Notes: generated by a model not told the origin, from the sequence alone. Positions 48,082 through 58,632 are shown, counted from the stretch's first letter. The stretch is DNA of 64,000 nucleotides from Polaromonas sp. (GCF_018780625.1 NZ_JADMJK010000096.1:3033-67032); one strand, 5' to 3'. A program made the numbers and translations.

Positions 48082-49287
48082 ATGCCCCAACCCGCCAGCG
48101 CCGCCCCTCGCCGCCTCCCCGCCGCCATCTGGGCGCTGGGTTTTGTCAGCCTGCTGATGGACATTTCTTCCGAGATGATCCACAGCCTGCTGCCGGTTTT
48201 CATGGTGACGGTGCTGGGCACCAGCATGTGGGCGGTCGGGCTGATTGAAGGCGCTGCCGAGGCCACGGCGCTCGTCGTCAAGGTGTTCTCGGGCGTGCTC
48301 AGCGACTACTGGGGCAAGCGCAAGCCGCTGGCGGTGCTGGGCTACGGCCTGGGCGCCGCATCCAAGCCTCTCTTTGCGCTGGCGACCACGTCCGGCATGG
48401 TGCTGGCGGCCCGCCTGATCGACCGCGTTGGCAAGGGCATGCGTGGCGCACCGCGCGACGCGCTGGTGGCCGACCTGGCGCCATCCGGCATGCGAGGGGC
48501 GGCGTTTGGGCTGCGCCAGTCGCTGGACACCGTGGGTGCTTTTGTCGGCCCCTTGCTCGCCATGGGCCTGATGCTGCTTTGGGCCAACGACTTTAGGGCG
48601 ATTTTCTGGGTCGCCATGGTTCCGGGCTTCATGGCGGTGGCGCTGCTGCTGTTTGGCGTGCAGGAACCCGAGCGCGCCCAGGCACCCCGGGGAACGCCGC
48701 GCGTCAACCCGATCAGCCAAGCCAACTTGCGCCGCCTGAGTACCCCGTACTGGCGCGTGGTCGCGATTGGCGCCGTGTTTACGCTGGCCCGTTTCAGCGA
48801 GGCGTTTTTGCTGCTGCGCGCGCTGCAGGGCGGCCTGCCGGTGGCGTACACGCCGCTGGTGCTGATCGGCATGAACATCGTCTACGCCCTCGGCGCCTAC
48901 CCCTTTGGCAAGCTGTCGGATGCCGTCAGCCACCGCACGCTGCTGGCATGGGGCCTGGTGGTATTGATTGCTGCCGATATAGTGCTGGCGTCCGGCAGCA
49001 GCCTGGGCTGGATCGCGGCTGGCGTTGTGCTGTGGGGGCTGCACATGGCCATGACCCAGGGCCTGCTCGCCACCATGGTGGCCGACACGGCACCACCCGA
49101 CCTGCGCGGCACGGCTTTTGGATTTTTCAACCTGGTCAGTGGCCTGGCGATGCTGCTGGCCAGCACTGTGGCGGGCGTGCTGTGGGACCAGTTGGGCGCA
49201 CCGGCCACCTTCTTAGCGGGCGCATTGTTCAGCCTGCTGGCAATGGCGCTGCTGTGGTGGTGGCGCAGGGCGCCCCCGTCCGTCTGA
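48082..49287 (+). CDS. MFS transporter
   Basis: 12-TM MFS pattern; SLLMDISSEMIHSLLPVFMV; DYWGKRKPLAVLGYGLGA; IDRVGKGMRGAPRDALVAD. Confidence 0.92.
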   Translation: MPQPASAAPRRLPAAIWALGFVSLLMDISSEMIHSLLPVFMVTVLGTSMWAVGLIEGAAEATALVVKVFSGVLSDYWGKRKPLAVLGYGLGAASKPLFALATTSGMVLAARLIDRVGKGMRGAPRDALVADLAPSGMRGAAFGLRQSLDTVGAFVGPLLAMGLMLLWANDFRAIFWVAMVPGFMAVALLLFGVQEPERAQAPRGTPRVNPISQANLRRLSTPYWRVVAIGAVFTLARFSEAFLLLRALQGGLPVAYTPLVLIGMNIVYALGAYPFGKLSDAVSHRTLLAWGLVVLIAADIVLASGSSLGWIAAGVVLWGLHMAMTQGLLATMVADTAPPDLRGTAFGFFNLVSGLAMLLASTVAGVLWDQLGAPATFLAGALFSLLAMALLWWWRRAPPSV

Positions 49288-49306
49288 CGCTGCACCCTTT
49301 TTTAAT

Positions 49307-50266
49307 TTAAAGCCGCGACTGTATCTTGGCCTGCAGCGTCAGGTAGCGTTCGGCCCTTGCGCCGCCCAAGGCCACGGCCCGGGCGACTGCCGCAGCAGCT
49401 TCCTTGAAGCGGCCCTGTTCAAACCGCACCTGCGCCAGGTTGTTCCAGGCATCGGCAAAGTCAGCGTGCTGGCTGGCCGCTGCCTGGTAGGCCGCAGCGG
49501 CGCGTTCCAGTTGACCCTGCGCATAGGCGGTGTTGCCGGCGCCCAGCATGGCCGCCCGCTGACCCGGCCAGGCCGTCAACGCGGTGGCATAGGCGGTCTG
49601 CGCGGCAGCGGGCCGCACGCGCTCAAGGGCTGCCGCCGCTGCCGTGTAGGCCTCGGGCTGGGCCGTGACCGGCAAGCGCGAGGGCTGCAGCGCCACCATG
49701 GACCAGTAGTCGCCGCGAGCCCATATCCGCTCAAAGGTAAACAGCGACATCTCCAGCCGCTCCGTCACGCCGGAGTGCAGCATGATGGTGTTGCGTTCGC
49801 GGTCAAAGCCGATGACCACCGCGTAGTGCCACAGCGGTGAAAAGGAAAAGGCGAGGTTTTGCAGCACCAGCACCGGATTGCCGCCAGCCACTTCGCGCAG
49901 CAAGTCCTCGAGTTGCGGCGCCAGCGGATAGGCCAGCAGACCCTGGCGGCGACTGGCGGCCAGCATCTCCACCTGCAAAGAGCCCTGGCGTCCGGGCAAA
50001 TACACCTGATCGGTGAGGTCGTCCGGCAGCACCGGAACACCGGCCGTTTGCGCCACCATGGCCAATGCGGCCGGCCCGCAGTGGTACTGCTCCTGCGGAA
50101 AAAAAGGTACGTCCCTGATCTGGACCACCGCCGGCAAATTAGCAGGCCAGCGCTGATCGAGCTGGCTCACCTGCGGCGTGGCGCAACCGGCCAGCCCCAG
50201 CAGAAGCATGCAAACAAAAACCCCCGCCGCAGCGGGGGTCCTGGCGCAGGCGCGCAACCAGTTCAT
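49307..50266 (-). CDS. PA2778-like C39-family cysteine peptidase with TPR repeats
   Basis: VPFFPQEQYHCGPAALAMVAQTAG; WHYAVVIGFDRERNTIMLHSG; TPR-like C-terminus; lipobox LAGCA. Confidence 0.87.
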   Translation of the reverse strand: MNWLRACARTPAAAGVFVCMLLLGLAGCATPQVSQLDQRWPANLPAVVQIRDVPFFPQEQYHCGPAALAMVAQTAGVPVLPDDLTDQVYLPGRQGSLQVEMLAASRRQGLLAYPLAPQLEDLLREVAGGNPVLVLQNLAFSFSPLWHYAVVIGFDRERNTIMLHSGVTERLEMSLFTFERIWARGDYWSMVALQPSRLPVTAQPEAYTAAAAALERVRPAAAQTAYATALTAWPGQRAAMLGAGNTAYAQGQLERAAAAYQAAASQHADFADAWNNLAQVRFEQGRFKEAAAAVARAVALGGARAERYLTLQAKIQSRL

Positions 50267-50649
50267 CGAACCGATCGTGTGAAAGGAAACACCTTGGTCA
50301 GGCCAAAAATGTCCGTGATCAACAAGACAATGAACACGGTGAAGATCAGTCCGAGAATACCGCCGGCGGGGGCCTGGTCAACGCGTGAAGCGAGTTGCGA
50401 CACCTCGGAGTCGGACATGGCCCTGACGCGCTCGGTGGCAGCATCGCCACTGACGCCCTGGGCTTGCAATGCACTGCGAATATCTTCGCGGGCCAGGAAA
50501 GCCGTGACCTTGTCGCGGTTGGCGTCGGCCGAAGCCACGGACATGGACTCGTCCGTCGACACGATGCTGGCCTGAGCCGTCAGGGGCAGGCCCATTAAAG
50601 TGGTGCTGGCAATCAGCACGGAAGCCACAAAGCGTTTAAACGGGTTCAT
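50263..50649 (-). CDS. PA2779-like small membrane protein
   Basis: DKVTAFLAREDIRSALQAQGVSGDAATERVRAMSDSEVSQLASRVDQAPAGGILGLIFTVFIVLLITDIFGLTKVFPF; 4-nt overlap with the PA2778-like gene. Confidence 0.87.
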   Translation of the reverse strand: MNPFKRFVASVLIASTTLMGLPLTAQASIVSTDESMSVASADANRDKVTAFLAREDIRSALQAQGVSGDAATERVRAMSDSEVSQLASRVDQAPAGGILGLIFTVFIVLLITDIFGLTKVFPFTRSVR

Positions 50650-50815
50650 TGGTTGAAGTCCTCCGGTTATCTGTCAGAAAGGGCGGGCGACAGGCAACTG
50701 TCAACTGCACTGCCAGCCCGACGCCAAGTTAGTCAGTCACGCATCAACCGTCAACGCAACTTACACGCAGAAACATCAAATATTGGCAAGGGCAAGGTTT
50801 TGGCGTGTCGCCGAC

Positions 50816-51667
50816 TCAGTCACAGGAGCGGCGCAACTCGGCCAGGCGCTCGCCAATAGCGTCCATGTCCAGCGCATCCTCGGCATGTGCGAGGTAGGTT
50901 TCCAGGTCGGCCACCGCGCGCGCTACTTCACCCTGGACTGCCCAGGCCAGCCCACGGTCACGGTACTCAAGCCAGGCATCGGGCTGCAGCACGATCAGGC
51001 GGTCCTGCACTGCAATCAGGCGCTGCCAGTCCTCCTGGGTCCGGTGAATGTCCTTGAGGTTGCGCAGCATGCGGCTGATGATCTCGCGCGGCGGCGCCGA
51101 CTGCAGGTACAGGCCCATGGGAACCTCAAACTCGTCGGCCATGCCGCCGCGCGGCTTGAAGGGCTCCAGCCGCTCAGCCAGTTCTTCGCGGCTCAGGGAC
51201 TGGCCACTGAAGGGGTCAATCAGCACCTGGCCCTTGGGCAGGTTGACCTTGACCATGAAATGCCCGGGAAACGCCACGCCCCGCGCGTTCAGGTCCAGGC
51301 CCAAAGCCAGTTCCAGCCACAGCACCGCCAGCGTGATCGGAATGCCGCGCCGCGTGCGCAGCACCGCGTTCAGGTAGCTGTTGTCCGGGTCGTAGTAGTC
51401 ATTGACGTTGCCGCCAAAGCTCAGATCGTAGAAGAAAAACTGGTTGAGCGCACGCAGGCGTTGCAGGGCGGGCGCATCAGTGGGCAGGCGTCGCTTCAGC
51501 CGCGCCAGCAGCTGGTCGACATCGCCGAGCACCTGCTGCACATCCAGGTCCGGGTAGTCGTCCTGGGCCAGGCTGATGGCGGCTTCGAGCAAGGGAAAAT
51601 GCTCATCGCTTTGCACCAGACTGGAAAAATACTGCAGTGGAGAGGGAACGGCCAGATTTAATTGCAT
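50816..51667 (-). CDS. SirB1-family (transglutaminase-like/TPR) protein
   Basis: LNQFFFYDLSFGGNVNDYYDPDNSYLNAVLRTRRGIPITLAVLWLELA; GVAFPGHFMVKV. Confidence 0.9.
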   Translation of the reverse strand: MQLNLAVPSPLQYFSSLVQSDEHFPLLEAAISLAQDDYPDLDVQQVLGDVDQLLARLKRRLPTDAPALQRLRALNQFFFYDLSFGGNVNDYYDPDNSYLNAVLRTRRGIPITLAVLWLELALGLDLNARGVAFPGHFMVKVNLPKGQVLIDPFSGQSLSREELAERLEPFKPRGGMADEFEVPMGLYLQSAPPREIISRMLRNLKDIHRTQEDWQRLIAVQDRLIVLQPDAWLEYRDRGLAWAVQGEVARAVADLETYLAHAEDALDMDAIGERLAELRRSCD

Positions 51668-51761
51668 GGTGCTACTTTCTCACAAACCGAAGCACAGTGT
51701 GAACCAGGAAATGCAGTGCGGTTTGCCCTTGATCAAGCTGAAGCAAACCCCGCCCGTTTTA

Positions 51762-53330
51762 TTAGCGCCGGAGCAGTTGGCGAAGCTTGAGCCTGAACGC
51801 CCAAAGAGCTACAAAATAAATAGCTGCCGATGCAGACAGAACAAGGGCCAACAACCCAATTCGTTGTAAATACTGGCTTTTCAGGCCAACCCAGTTCACA
51901 CGCGCTTCAGCCCATAGCAAAAATACCGCCAGCAGCGCGCTGGCGACCGCAACCTGCAGCGCAAACACGCCCCAGCCGGGCGCTGGCTTGTAGCTGCCGC
52001 GCCGCATCAGGCCCAGCAGCAGCCACAGCGCATTGATCAGCGCACCAATGCCGATCGCCAGCGCCAGCCCGGCATGCTGGAAATACGGCACCAGCGCCAG
52101 GTTGAGCAACTGCGTGACCACCAGCACCACCACCGCGATGCGAACCGGTGTCTTGATGTCCTGGCTGGCATAAAAGCCCGGCGCCAGCACCTTGATGGCC
52201 ACCAGGCCCAGCAGGCCGGCGCCATAGCCCATCAGCGCACGCGTGGTTTGCAGCACATCGCGGTCGGTAAACGCGCCATAGTGGTAGAGCGTGGCAACCA
52301 GCGGCTCGGCAAAGGTCAGCAAGGCCACCGCACAGGGCACCGCCAGCACCACCACGATGCGCAGGCCCCAGTCCAGCATGGCCGAGTATTTGGCGGCATC
52401 GTTTGCCGCCTTGGCGGCCGCCAGTTGCGGCGTCAGCACCACACCGATGGCCACCCCCAGCATGGCGGTGGGAAACTCCATCAGACGATCCGCGTAGGTC
52501 AGCCAACTGACACTGCCGGGCGTGAGGTGGGAGGCGATCTGGGTGTTGATCAGCAGGGAAATTTGCGCGACGCTGACGCCCAGCAAGGCGGGAACCATCA
52601 GCTTTGCGATGCTTTTGGTCGCCGGATCAGCCCAGGCGTCTTTGACAACCGAAAAGTTAAACCGGATTTTTGGCAACAGCCCAAGCCGCAGCAAGGCAGG
52701 CACCTGCACCGCCAATTGCAGCAGGCCGCCCAGCATCACGCCGCCGACCAGGGCGAACATGGGCTCAATGCCTTGCGCCCTTAACCAGGGCGCGCCCAGC
52801 CAGGCCGCGCCAATCATGGACAAATTGAGCAGCACCGGCGTGGCGGCAGGCACCGCAAAATGCCGCCAGGTATTGAGCACGCCAGAAGACAACGCCACCA
52901 GTGACATGAAGCCGATATAGGGAAACATCCAGCGCGTCATGAACACGGCGGCTTCAAAGCCGCGCGGGTCCTGCTTCAGGCCGCTGGCCATGGCCCAGAC
53001 CAGCACCGGCGCCGCCGCCACGCCGGCCACGCAGGTCAGCAGCAGCGCCCAAGTCAGCAGCGTCGCCACCCGGTCAATCAGCAGCTTGGTGGCGGCCTCG
53101 CCGTTTTTTGCCTTGCTGGCCGCCAGCACGGGGACAAAGGCCTGGCTGAAAGCCCCCTCGGCAAACAGCCGGCGAAACAGGTTGGGAATGCGAAAGGCCA
53201 CGTTGAAGGCATCGGTCATGGCGCTGGCGCCAAAGGTCGATGCAATCAGGAGTTCACGCGCCAAACCAGTGATGCGGGAGAGCAGCGTGAACAGGGAGAC
53301 GGTGGAGGCGGATTTAAAAAGTGACACCAC
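51762..53330 (-). CDS. murJ: Lipid II flippase MurJ (MviN)
   Basis: STVSLFTLLSRITGLARELLIASTFGASAMTDAFNVAFRIPNLFRRLFAEGAFSQAFVPVL. Confidence 0.96.
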   Translation of the reverse strand: MVSLFKSASTVSLFTLLSRITGLARELLIASTFGASAMTDAFNVAFRIPNLFRRLFAEGAFSQAFVPVLAASKAKNGEAATKLLIDRVATLLTWALLLTCVAGVAAAPVLVWAMASGLKQDPRGFEAAVFMTRWMFPYIGFMSLVALSSGVLNTWRHFAVPAATPVLLNLSMIGAAWLGAPWLRAQGIEPMFALVGGVMLGGLLQLAVQVPALLRLGLLPKIRFNFSVVKDAWADPATKSIAKLMVPALLGVSVAQISLLINTQIASHLTPGSVSWLTYADRLMEFPTAMLGVAIGVVLTPQLAAAKAANDAAKYSAMLDWGLRIVVVLAVPCAVALLTFAEPLVATLYHYGAFTDRDVLQTTRALMGYGAGLLGLVAIKVLAPGFYASQDIKTPVRIAVVVLVVTQLLNLALVPYFQHAGLALAIGIGALINALWLLLGLMRRGSYKPAPGWGVFALQVAVASALLAVFLLWAEARVNWVGLKSQYLQRIGLLALVLSASAAIYFVALWAFRLKLRQLLRR

Positions 53331-53423
53331 GGGAGTTTAGGTGACAACTTTGCAGCCAGCATATAATCATGGGCTTCGCTTGCAACATCTGCAGACTCCT
53401 CCCAGGATTAAAGGAAACTATTT

Positions 53424-53741
53424 ATGGCAACCGCCAAACCCAAGAAAAAGAACCCCCGCCTCGCCTCCGGCCGCAAACGCGTCCGCCAGGACGTCAAACT
53501 CAACGCTGCGAACACCTCGCTGCGTTCGAAATACCGCACCGCTGTGAAAAACGTCGAAAAAGCCGTTCTCACCGGTGACAAAACCAAAGCCACAGAAATG
53601 TTTGCCAAGGCACAGAGCATTGTGGACGCAGTTGCCGACAAGGGCATCTTCCACAAGAACAAGGCAGCGCGCGACAAGAGCCGCCTGTCCGCCAAGGTGA
53701 AAGCCCTGGCACTGAAAGTCGAAGAACCAAAGGCCGCCTAA
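53424..53741 (+). CDS. rpsT: 30S ribosomal protein S20
   Basis: [39 protein letters not shown]; divergent from murJ. Confidence 0.96.
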   Translation: MATAKPKKKNPRLASGRKRVRQDVKLNAANTSLRSKYRTAVKNVEKAVLTGDKTKATEMFAKAQSIVDAVADKGIFHKNKAARDKSRLSAKVKALALKVEEPKAA

Positions 53742-53816
53742 CTTTTAGGCAAACCGCCCGGACTGGATTTTTAACCAATACAGTCCGCCGTTTTGTAGGG
53801 TGCGCTGCAAGCGAAG

Positions 53817-53857
53817 TAAAAAAACCACCAGCGTGTCACGCTCTGGTGGTTTTTTTA
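53817..53857 (+). terminator. Rho-independent terminator downstream of rpsT
   Basis: AAAAAACCACCAGCGTGTCACGCTCTGGTGGTTTTTTT. Confidence 0.85.
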
Positions 53858-53901
53858 TGTGCAACGTTCAAGGCCTGCAAGCTGCGGCCTCACTCCGAAC
53901 G

Positions 53902-54219
53902 TCAGCGTTTGGGCGAATCGGGAATCAGGCAGGCTTCAGCCATCTGCAAATCGTTGTCTTTGGCAAAGTTGATCGCAAAGTCCCAGGCCATAGGCTCGGC
54001 GTCGCGTAATTGCGCGTTGACGACCACGCACTTGATGCCGTTGACGACCGTGGGTACGCACCAGGGCGAATACGTCAGGTGACTGCCCGGTTGGGGACCG
54101 CCGGGGCGGAACTGGCTCATCACACCGCACAACCTGTCCGCCCAGTCGCTGGGCCGGAAGGTTTTGCCATCGCGGGTGACGCCCTGAATGAAGACTTCTT
54201 TAGCGGAGTTGGAGACCAT
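53902..54219 (-). CDS. DUF3579 domain protein
   Basis: EVFIQGVTRDGKTFRPSDWADRLCGVMSQF; SPWCVPTVVNGIKCVVVNAQLRDAEPMAWDFAINFAKDNDL. Confidence 0.88.
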   Translation of the reverse strand: MVSNSAKEVFIQGVTRDGKTFRPSDWADRLCGVMSQFRPGGPQPGSHLTYSPWCVPTVVNGIKCVVVNAQLRDAEPMAWDFAINFAKDNDLQMAEACLIPDSPKR

Positions 54220-54473
54220 CGGGTGGAGGGTTTGAGCGTGCCAAGGGACGAGGGTAATGCCCGATGCTGCATCGCACAACTATTCTATCTTATATAAGAC
54301 TCAGCGCTGCTTGCGGGTCCGGCACCTGCGGGCCGGACACCTTGCAAGACCCCTGCTTGCGGTGAGGCACCGCCGCAACAAGAGACAGTGAGCACTGCGC
54401 CTAAAATCACATCAGATTCGCAGCCGTATATCGCGGCCTCCTTTTTTTGACGATTGCCCCCGGAGCTTTTTCC

Positions 54474-55688
54474 ATGACCGCTGCCCTGCCCCTTCCTATT
54501 GAAGCCGCGTCCCCCCATGTGATGACGACCTATGCCCGTTTGCCGATCGCGCTGTCGCATGGCCAGGGTTGCCGGGTCTGGGATGTCAATGGCAAGTCCT
54601 ACCTCGATGCGCTGGGCGGTATCGCCGTCAACACCCTGGGACACAACCACCCCCGGTTGGTGCCTGCCCTGCAAGAGCAGATCGGCAAGCTGATTCACTG
54701 TTCCAACTACTACCATGTGCCGCTTCAGGAAACGCTGGCGGCCAAGCTGGTGGAACTGTCCGGTCTGGAAAATGTTTTTTTCTGCTCGACCGGACTGGAA
54801 GCCAACGAGGCAGCACTGAAACTGGCGCGCAAGTTCGGCCATGACAAAGGCATTGAGCGCCCCGAAATCGTGGTCTACGAGAAGGCCTTTCACGGCCGCA
54901 GCATTGCCACGCTGAGCGCCACCGGCAACCCCAAGGTGCAGGCAGGCTTTGGCCCGCTGGTCGAAGGCTTTATCCGCGTTCCCCTCAACGACTTTGAGGC
55001 GCTGAAAGCGGCCACCGCCAACAACCCGAACGTGGTCGCGGTGTTTTTTGAGGCGATCCAGGGCGAAGGCGGCGTCAACAGCATGCGCGACGAATACCTG
55101 CAGCAAGCGCGCCAGCTCTGCGACGAACGCGACTGGCTGCTCATGATTGACGAGGTGCAGTGCGGCATGGGCCGCACCGGCAAATGGTTTGCGCACCAGT
55201 GGTCCGGCATCAAGCCCGACGTGATGCCACTGGCCAAGGGGCTGGGCTCAGGCGTTCCCGTAGGCGCTGTGGTGGCCGGCCCCAAGGCCGCCCATATTTT
55301 TGCCCCCGGCAACCACGGCACCACCTTTGGCGGCAACCCGCTGGCCATGCGGGCCGGCGTGGAAACCATCCGCATCATGGAAGAAGACGGCTTGCTGGCC
55401 AATGCGGCCCGGGTCGGCGACCACCTGCGGGCCGCACTGACCCGGGAACTGGCCAGCCTCAAGGGCTTCAAGGAAATCCGCGGGCGCGGCCTCATGCTGG
55501 GCATCGAGTTGACCATCCCTTGCGGCGACCTGGTCAGCCGCGCCGCCGAGCATGGCCTGTTGATCAGCGTCACGGCCGACACCGTGGTGCGCATCGTGCC
55601 GTCGCTGATCCTGAGCACGGCCGAGGCCGATGAGATCGTGGCCATTTTGTGCCCCCTGATCAAGCAATTTCTGCAGGAAAAAGAATGA
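54474..55688 (+). CDS. argD: Acetylornithine/succinyldiaminopimelate aminotransferase
   Basis: SYLDALGGIAVNTLGHNHPRLVPAL; VFFCSTGLEANEAALKLAR; LLMIDEVQCGMGRTGKWFAHQ; HGTTFGGNPLAM. Confidence 0.95.
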   Translation: MTAALPLPIEAASPHVMTTYARLPIALSHGQGCRVWDVNGKSYLDALGGIAVNTLGHNHPRLVPALQEQIGKLIHCSNYYHVPLQETLAAKLVELSGLENVFFCSTGLEANEAALKLARKFGHDKGIERPEIVVYEKAFHGRSIATLSATGNPKVQAGFGPLVEGFIRVPLNDFEALKAATANNPNVVAVFFEAIQGEGGVNSMRDEYLQQARQLCDERDWLLMIDEVQCGMGRTGKWFAHQWSGIKPDVMPLAKGLGSGVPVGAVVAGPKAAHIFAPGNHGTTFGGNPLAMRAGVETIRIMEEDGLLANAARVGDHLRAALTRELASLKGFKEIRGRGLMLGIELTIPCGDLVSRAAEHGLLISVTADTVVRIVPSLILSTAEADEIVAILCPLIKQFLQEKE

Positions 55689-56623
55689 CCATGAGCAGCC
55701 CCATGAAACCCCTCAAGCATTACCTGCAGTTCAGCGACCTGAGCGCGAGCGACTACGCCTACCTGTTTGAGCGCACCGCCCTGATCAAGAAAAAGTTCAA
55801 GGCCTACGAAAAGCACCAGCCCCTGATTGACCGCACCATGGTCATGATTTTTGAAAAGGCCTCGACCCGCACGCGCGTCAGCTTTGAGGCCGGCATGTAC
55901 CAGCTGGGCGGCACGGTCGTCAACCTCACCACCGAAGGCAGCCAGCTGGGCCGCGCCGAGCCGATCGAGGACAGCGCCAAGGTCATCAGCCGCATGGTCG
56001 ACCTGGTGATGATCCGCACCTTCGAGCAGACCAAGATCGAGCGCTTTGCCGCGCATTCACGCGTGCCGGTCATCAACGGCCTGACCAATGAGTTCCATCC
56101 CTGCCAGATCCTGGCGGACATCTTTACCTACATCGAGCATCGCGGCTCCATTGCGGGCAAAACGGTGGCCTGGGTCGGCGACGGCAACAACATGGCCAAC
56201 ACCTGGCTGCAGGCCAGCGAAATCCTGGGTTTCAAGGTGCACCTGAGCACACCCGGCGGCTACGAGGTCGACCAGTCGATCGCCGGCATCCGCTCGGCCG
56301 ACAGCTACGAGGTCTTCAAGGACCCCATGCAGGCCTGCGCCGGTGCCGACCTGGTCACCACCGATGTGTGGACCAGCATGGGCTACGAGGCCGAGAACGA
56401 AGCGCGCAAAAAAGCCTTTGCCGACTGGTGCGTGGACCGCGAGATGATGCAGGCCGCCAAGCCCGACGCCCTCTTCATGCATTGCCTGCCGGCGCACCGC
56501 GGTGAAGAAGTCGAAGCCGACGTGATTGACGGCCCGCAGTCCGTGGTGTGGGACGAGGCCGAGAACCGCATGCATGTGCAAAAGGCGCTGATGGAATACC
56601 TTTTACTGGGCAGGGTTGCCTGA
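55685..56623 (+). CDS. argF: Ornithine carbamoyltransferase
   Basis: FEKASTRTRVSFEAGMYQLGG; FHPCQILADIFTYIEHRG; FMHCLPAHRGEEV; ATGA overlap with argD. Confidence 0.96.
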   Translation: MTMSSPMKPLKHYLQFSDLSASDYAYLFERTALIKKKFKAYEKHQPLIDRTMVMIFEKASTRTRVSFEAGMYQLGGTVVNLTTEGSQLGRAEPIEDSAKVISRMVDLVMIRTFEQTKIERFAAHSRVPVINGLTNEFHPCQILADIFTYIEHRGSIAGKTVAWVGDGNNMANTWLQASEILGFKVHLSTPGGYEVDQSIAGIRSADSYEVFKDPMQACAGADLVTTDVWTSMGYEAENEARKKAFADWCVDREMMQAAKPDALFMHCLPAHRGEEVEADVIDGPQSVVWDEAENRMHVQKALMEYLLLGRVA

Positions 56624-56642
56624 CGCCCTGCGGGTCAAAAAA

Positions 56643-57416
56643 TCAGCCGCGCCCCACAAACGGCATGTTGGTGGCCATGATGGTCATAAACTGGATGTTG
56701 GTGGACAGTGGTAGCGCGGCCATGTGCACCACCGCATCGGCCACTTCGCTGGCGTCCATCATCGGTTCAATCGCGATCTCGCCGTTGGCCTGCAGCACGC
56801 CTTTGGTCATGCGCGCCGACAACTCCGTCAGGGCGTTGCCAATATCAATTTGACCGCAGGCAATGTTGTACTTGCGGCCGTCGAGCGAGATGGATTTGGT
56901 CAGGCCCGTGATGGCGTGCTTGGTCGCGGTATAGGACGCTGAATTGGGCCGGGGTGCATGGGCGGAGATCGAGCCGTTGTTGATGATGCGGCCGCCCTGG
57001 GGCAGTTGTTCCTTCATCAAGCGGAACGCCCCCTGGGCGCAAAGAAACGAGCCCGTCAGGTTGATGTTGACGACGTTTTGCCATTGCTCAAAGGCGATGT
57101 CCTCAAAATTGACGCCTATGCCGCTCACGCCGGCGTTGTTGACGAGCACATCGAGCCGGCCATACACCGCCTTGATTTTGGCAAACAGGGCGTCCACTGA
57201 TTCAGGCTGGCTCACATCAGTGGGCACGGCCAGGGCGCGGCCCGTGCCGGACTCCTGGGCCACGGCATTGAGCGGCTCGATGCGCCGCCCGGCCAGCACC
57301 ACGCGGTAGCCGTCCCGCAACAAGGCCAGCGCCACGGCCCGGCCAATGCCGGTGCCTGCACCCGTCACGAGGGCAACTTGATGGTGCGCCGGGTTGTTCA
57401 GATTGCTTTGGGTCAT
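56643..57416 (-). CDS. SDR-family oxidoreductase
   Basis: [39 protein letters not shown]. Confidence 0.92.
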   Translation of the reverse strand: MTQSNLNNPAHHQVALVTGAGTGIGRAVALALLRDGYRVVLAGRRIEPLNAVAQESGTGRALAVPTDVSQPESVDALFAKIKAVYGRLDVLVNNAGVSGIGVNFEDIAFEQWQNVVNINLTGSFLCAQGAFRLMKEQLPQGGRIINNGSISAHAPRPNSASYTATKHAITGLTKSISLDGRKYNIACGQIDIGNALTELSARMTKGVLQANGEIAIEPMMDASEVADAVVHMAALPLSTNIQFMTIMATNMPFVGRG

Positions 57417-57560
57417 GGTGTACCTGTGTGTTTTTACGTCGCTGTGTCGGGGTTGTTGATTCGGCCAACAGCCACCGCGGATCCCTTGAATTGTGCATGA
57501 GGACGACGCAACTCCTGCGCCGTTGCATTTCGGCGCAAAGACCCGAAAAAAAACAGCTGA

Positions 57561-58061
57561 TTACTTGTGCTGGCTGTGATCCATCGGCATCTTGTCGTGG
57601 TTCATGGCGGGCATGCTGCCCATTTTGGCGCCAGGCGCGACCGTGGCCACCGGCACTTTCAGCTCCACCTTGCTCTCGGCGCCCCTGGCGTCCTTGAACA
57701 CCAGCGTCAGCGGCACGCTGCCGCCCTTGGCCAGCGGTACCTTCAGGTCCAGCAGCATGACGTGGTAGCCGCCGGGCTTGAGTGCCAGCGTCTTGCCGGC
57801 GGGAATATCGAGTATGGGAACCGGGCGCATTTTCATGATCTCGCCTTCCATCTTCATTTCATGGACTTCCGTGACGCCCGCCACCGGCGACGAGACACCG
57901 ACCAGCTGGGCGCCGTCCCTGGCGCTGATGTTCATGAAGGCGCCGGTCGCCTTTTGGCCGGCCACTGTGGTGCGGACCCAAGCGTCTTTGACTTCGACGG
58001 TCTGGGCGTAGACGCTGCCAGAGGCCAGGGCGGCGATCAGGGTCAGGGTTTTGAGTTTCAT
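57561..58061 (-). CDS. PCu(A)C-family copper chaperone
   Basis: VKDAWVRTTVAGQKATGAFMNI; VTEVHEMKMEGEIMKMRPV; LKPGGYHVMLLDLKVPL; Met/His tail MGSMPAMNHDKMPMDHSQHK. Confidence 0.92.
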   Translation of the reverse strand: MKLKTLTLIAALASGSVYAQTVEVKDAWVRTTVAGQKATGAFMNISARDGAQLVGVSSPVAGVTEVHEMKMEGEIMKMRPVPILDIPAGKTLALKPGGYHVMLLDLKVPLAKGGSVPLTLVFKDARGAESKVELKVPVATVAPGAKMGSMPAMNHDKMPMDHSQHK

Positions 58062-58272
58062 GGTGTTTCCTTTAATGAATTGAAAAATGGACGTGATGCG
58101 ACGAACGAGCGTCCAGGTGGTGAGACAGCAAAAAATCGGTTTCAAGTGGGGGGACGCTGCGGCCCGGGCCATGGCCAGCGGCTGGGCTAAAGCCCTGAAA
58201 TTCCGTGGAATATCAATTAAATCAACCTGCAGCGCTTATGAAGCGGACCTGAGGCGCTATGAATTTAATATT

Positions 58273-58632
58273 TCAAGACAGGGTGGGCGGCCCGCGCGCA
58301 GGCGGCGGCGCGGCAGTGAGCGCGGCAAGATGGTCGACCGCAATGCCTGGCAGCACATCAGCCGGCGGCTGAGGCGGCTCGGCGGCGAGGCGCGCCAACG
58401 GCGGCGGCGCGCTGGTGGCGGCGCACAGGGGGCAGTCGAGCGCCGGGCTGGCGGCGTCCCGGCCGCCGTCATCGGAGGTGAACAGCACCTTCATCACCCC
58501 GGCGCTGGAGCAGATCAGCTCCATGGCCTGCGGCTTGACGATGGGCGAAGCCACCGCCACGCCGACCGACAATGCGAACCACACCAGCACGAAGCGGGCG
58601 ATCAGGTGGGCATTGCGCAGGGTTTGCATCAC
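58273..58632 (-). CDS. DUF2946-family small protein
   Basis: VMKVLFTSDDGG...ALDCPLCAATSAPPPLA; located upstream of the PCu(A)C gene on the same strand. Confidence 0.75.
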   Translation of the reverse strand: MMQTLRNAHLIARFVLVWFALSVGVAVASPIVKPQAMELICSSAGVMKVLFTSDDGGRDAASPALDCPLCAATSAPPPLARLAAEPPQPPADVLPGIAVDHLAALTAAPPPARGPPTLS

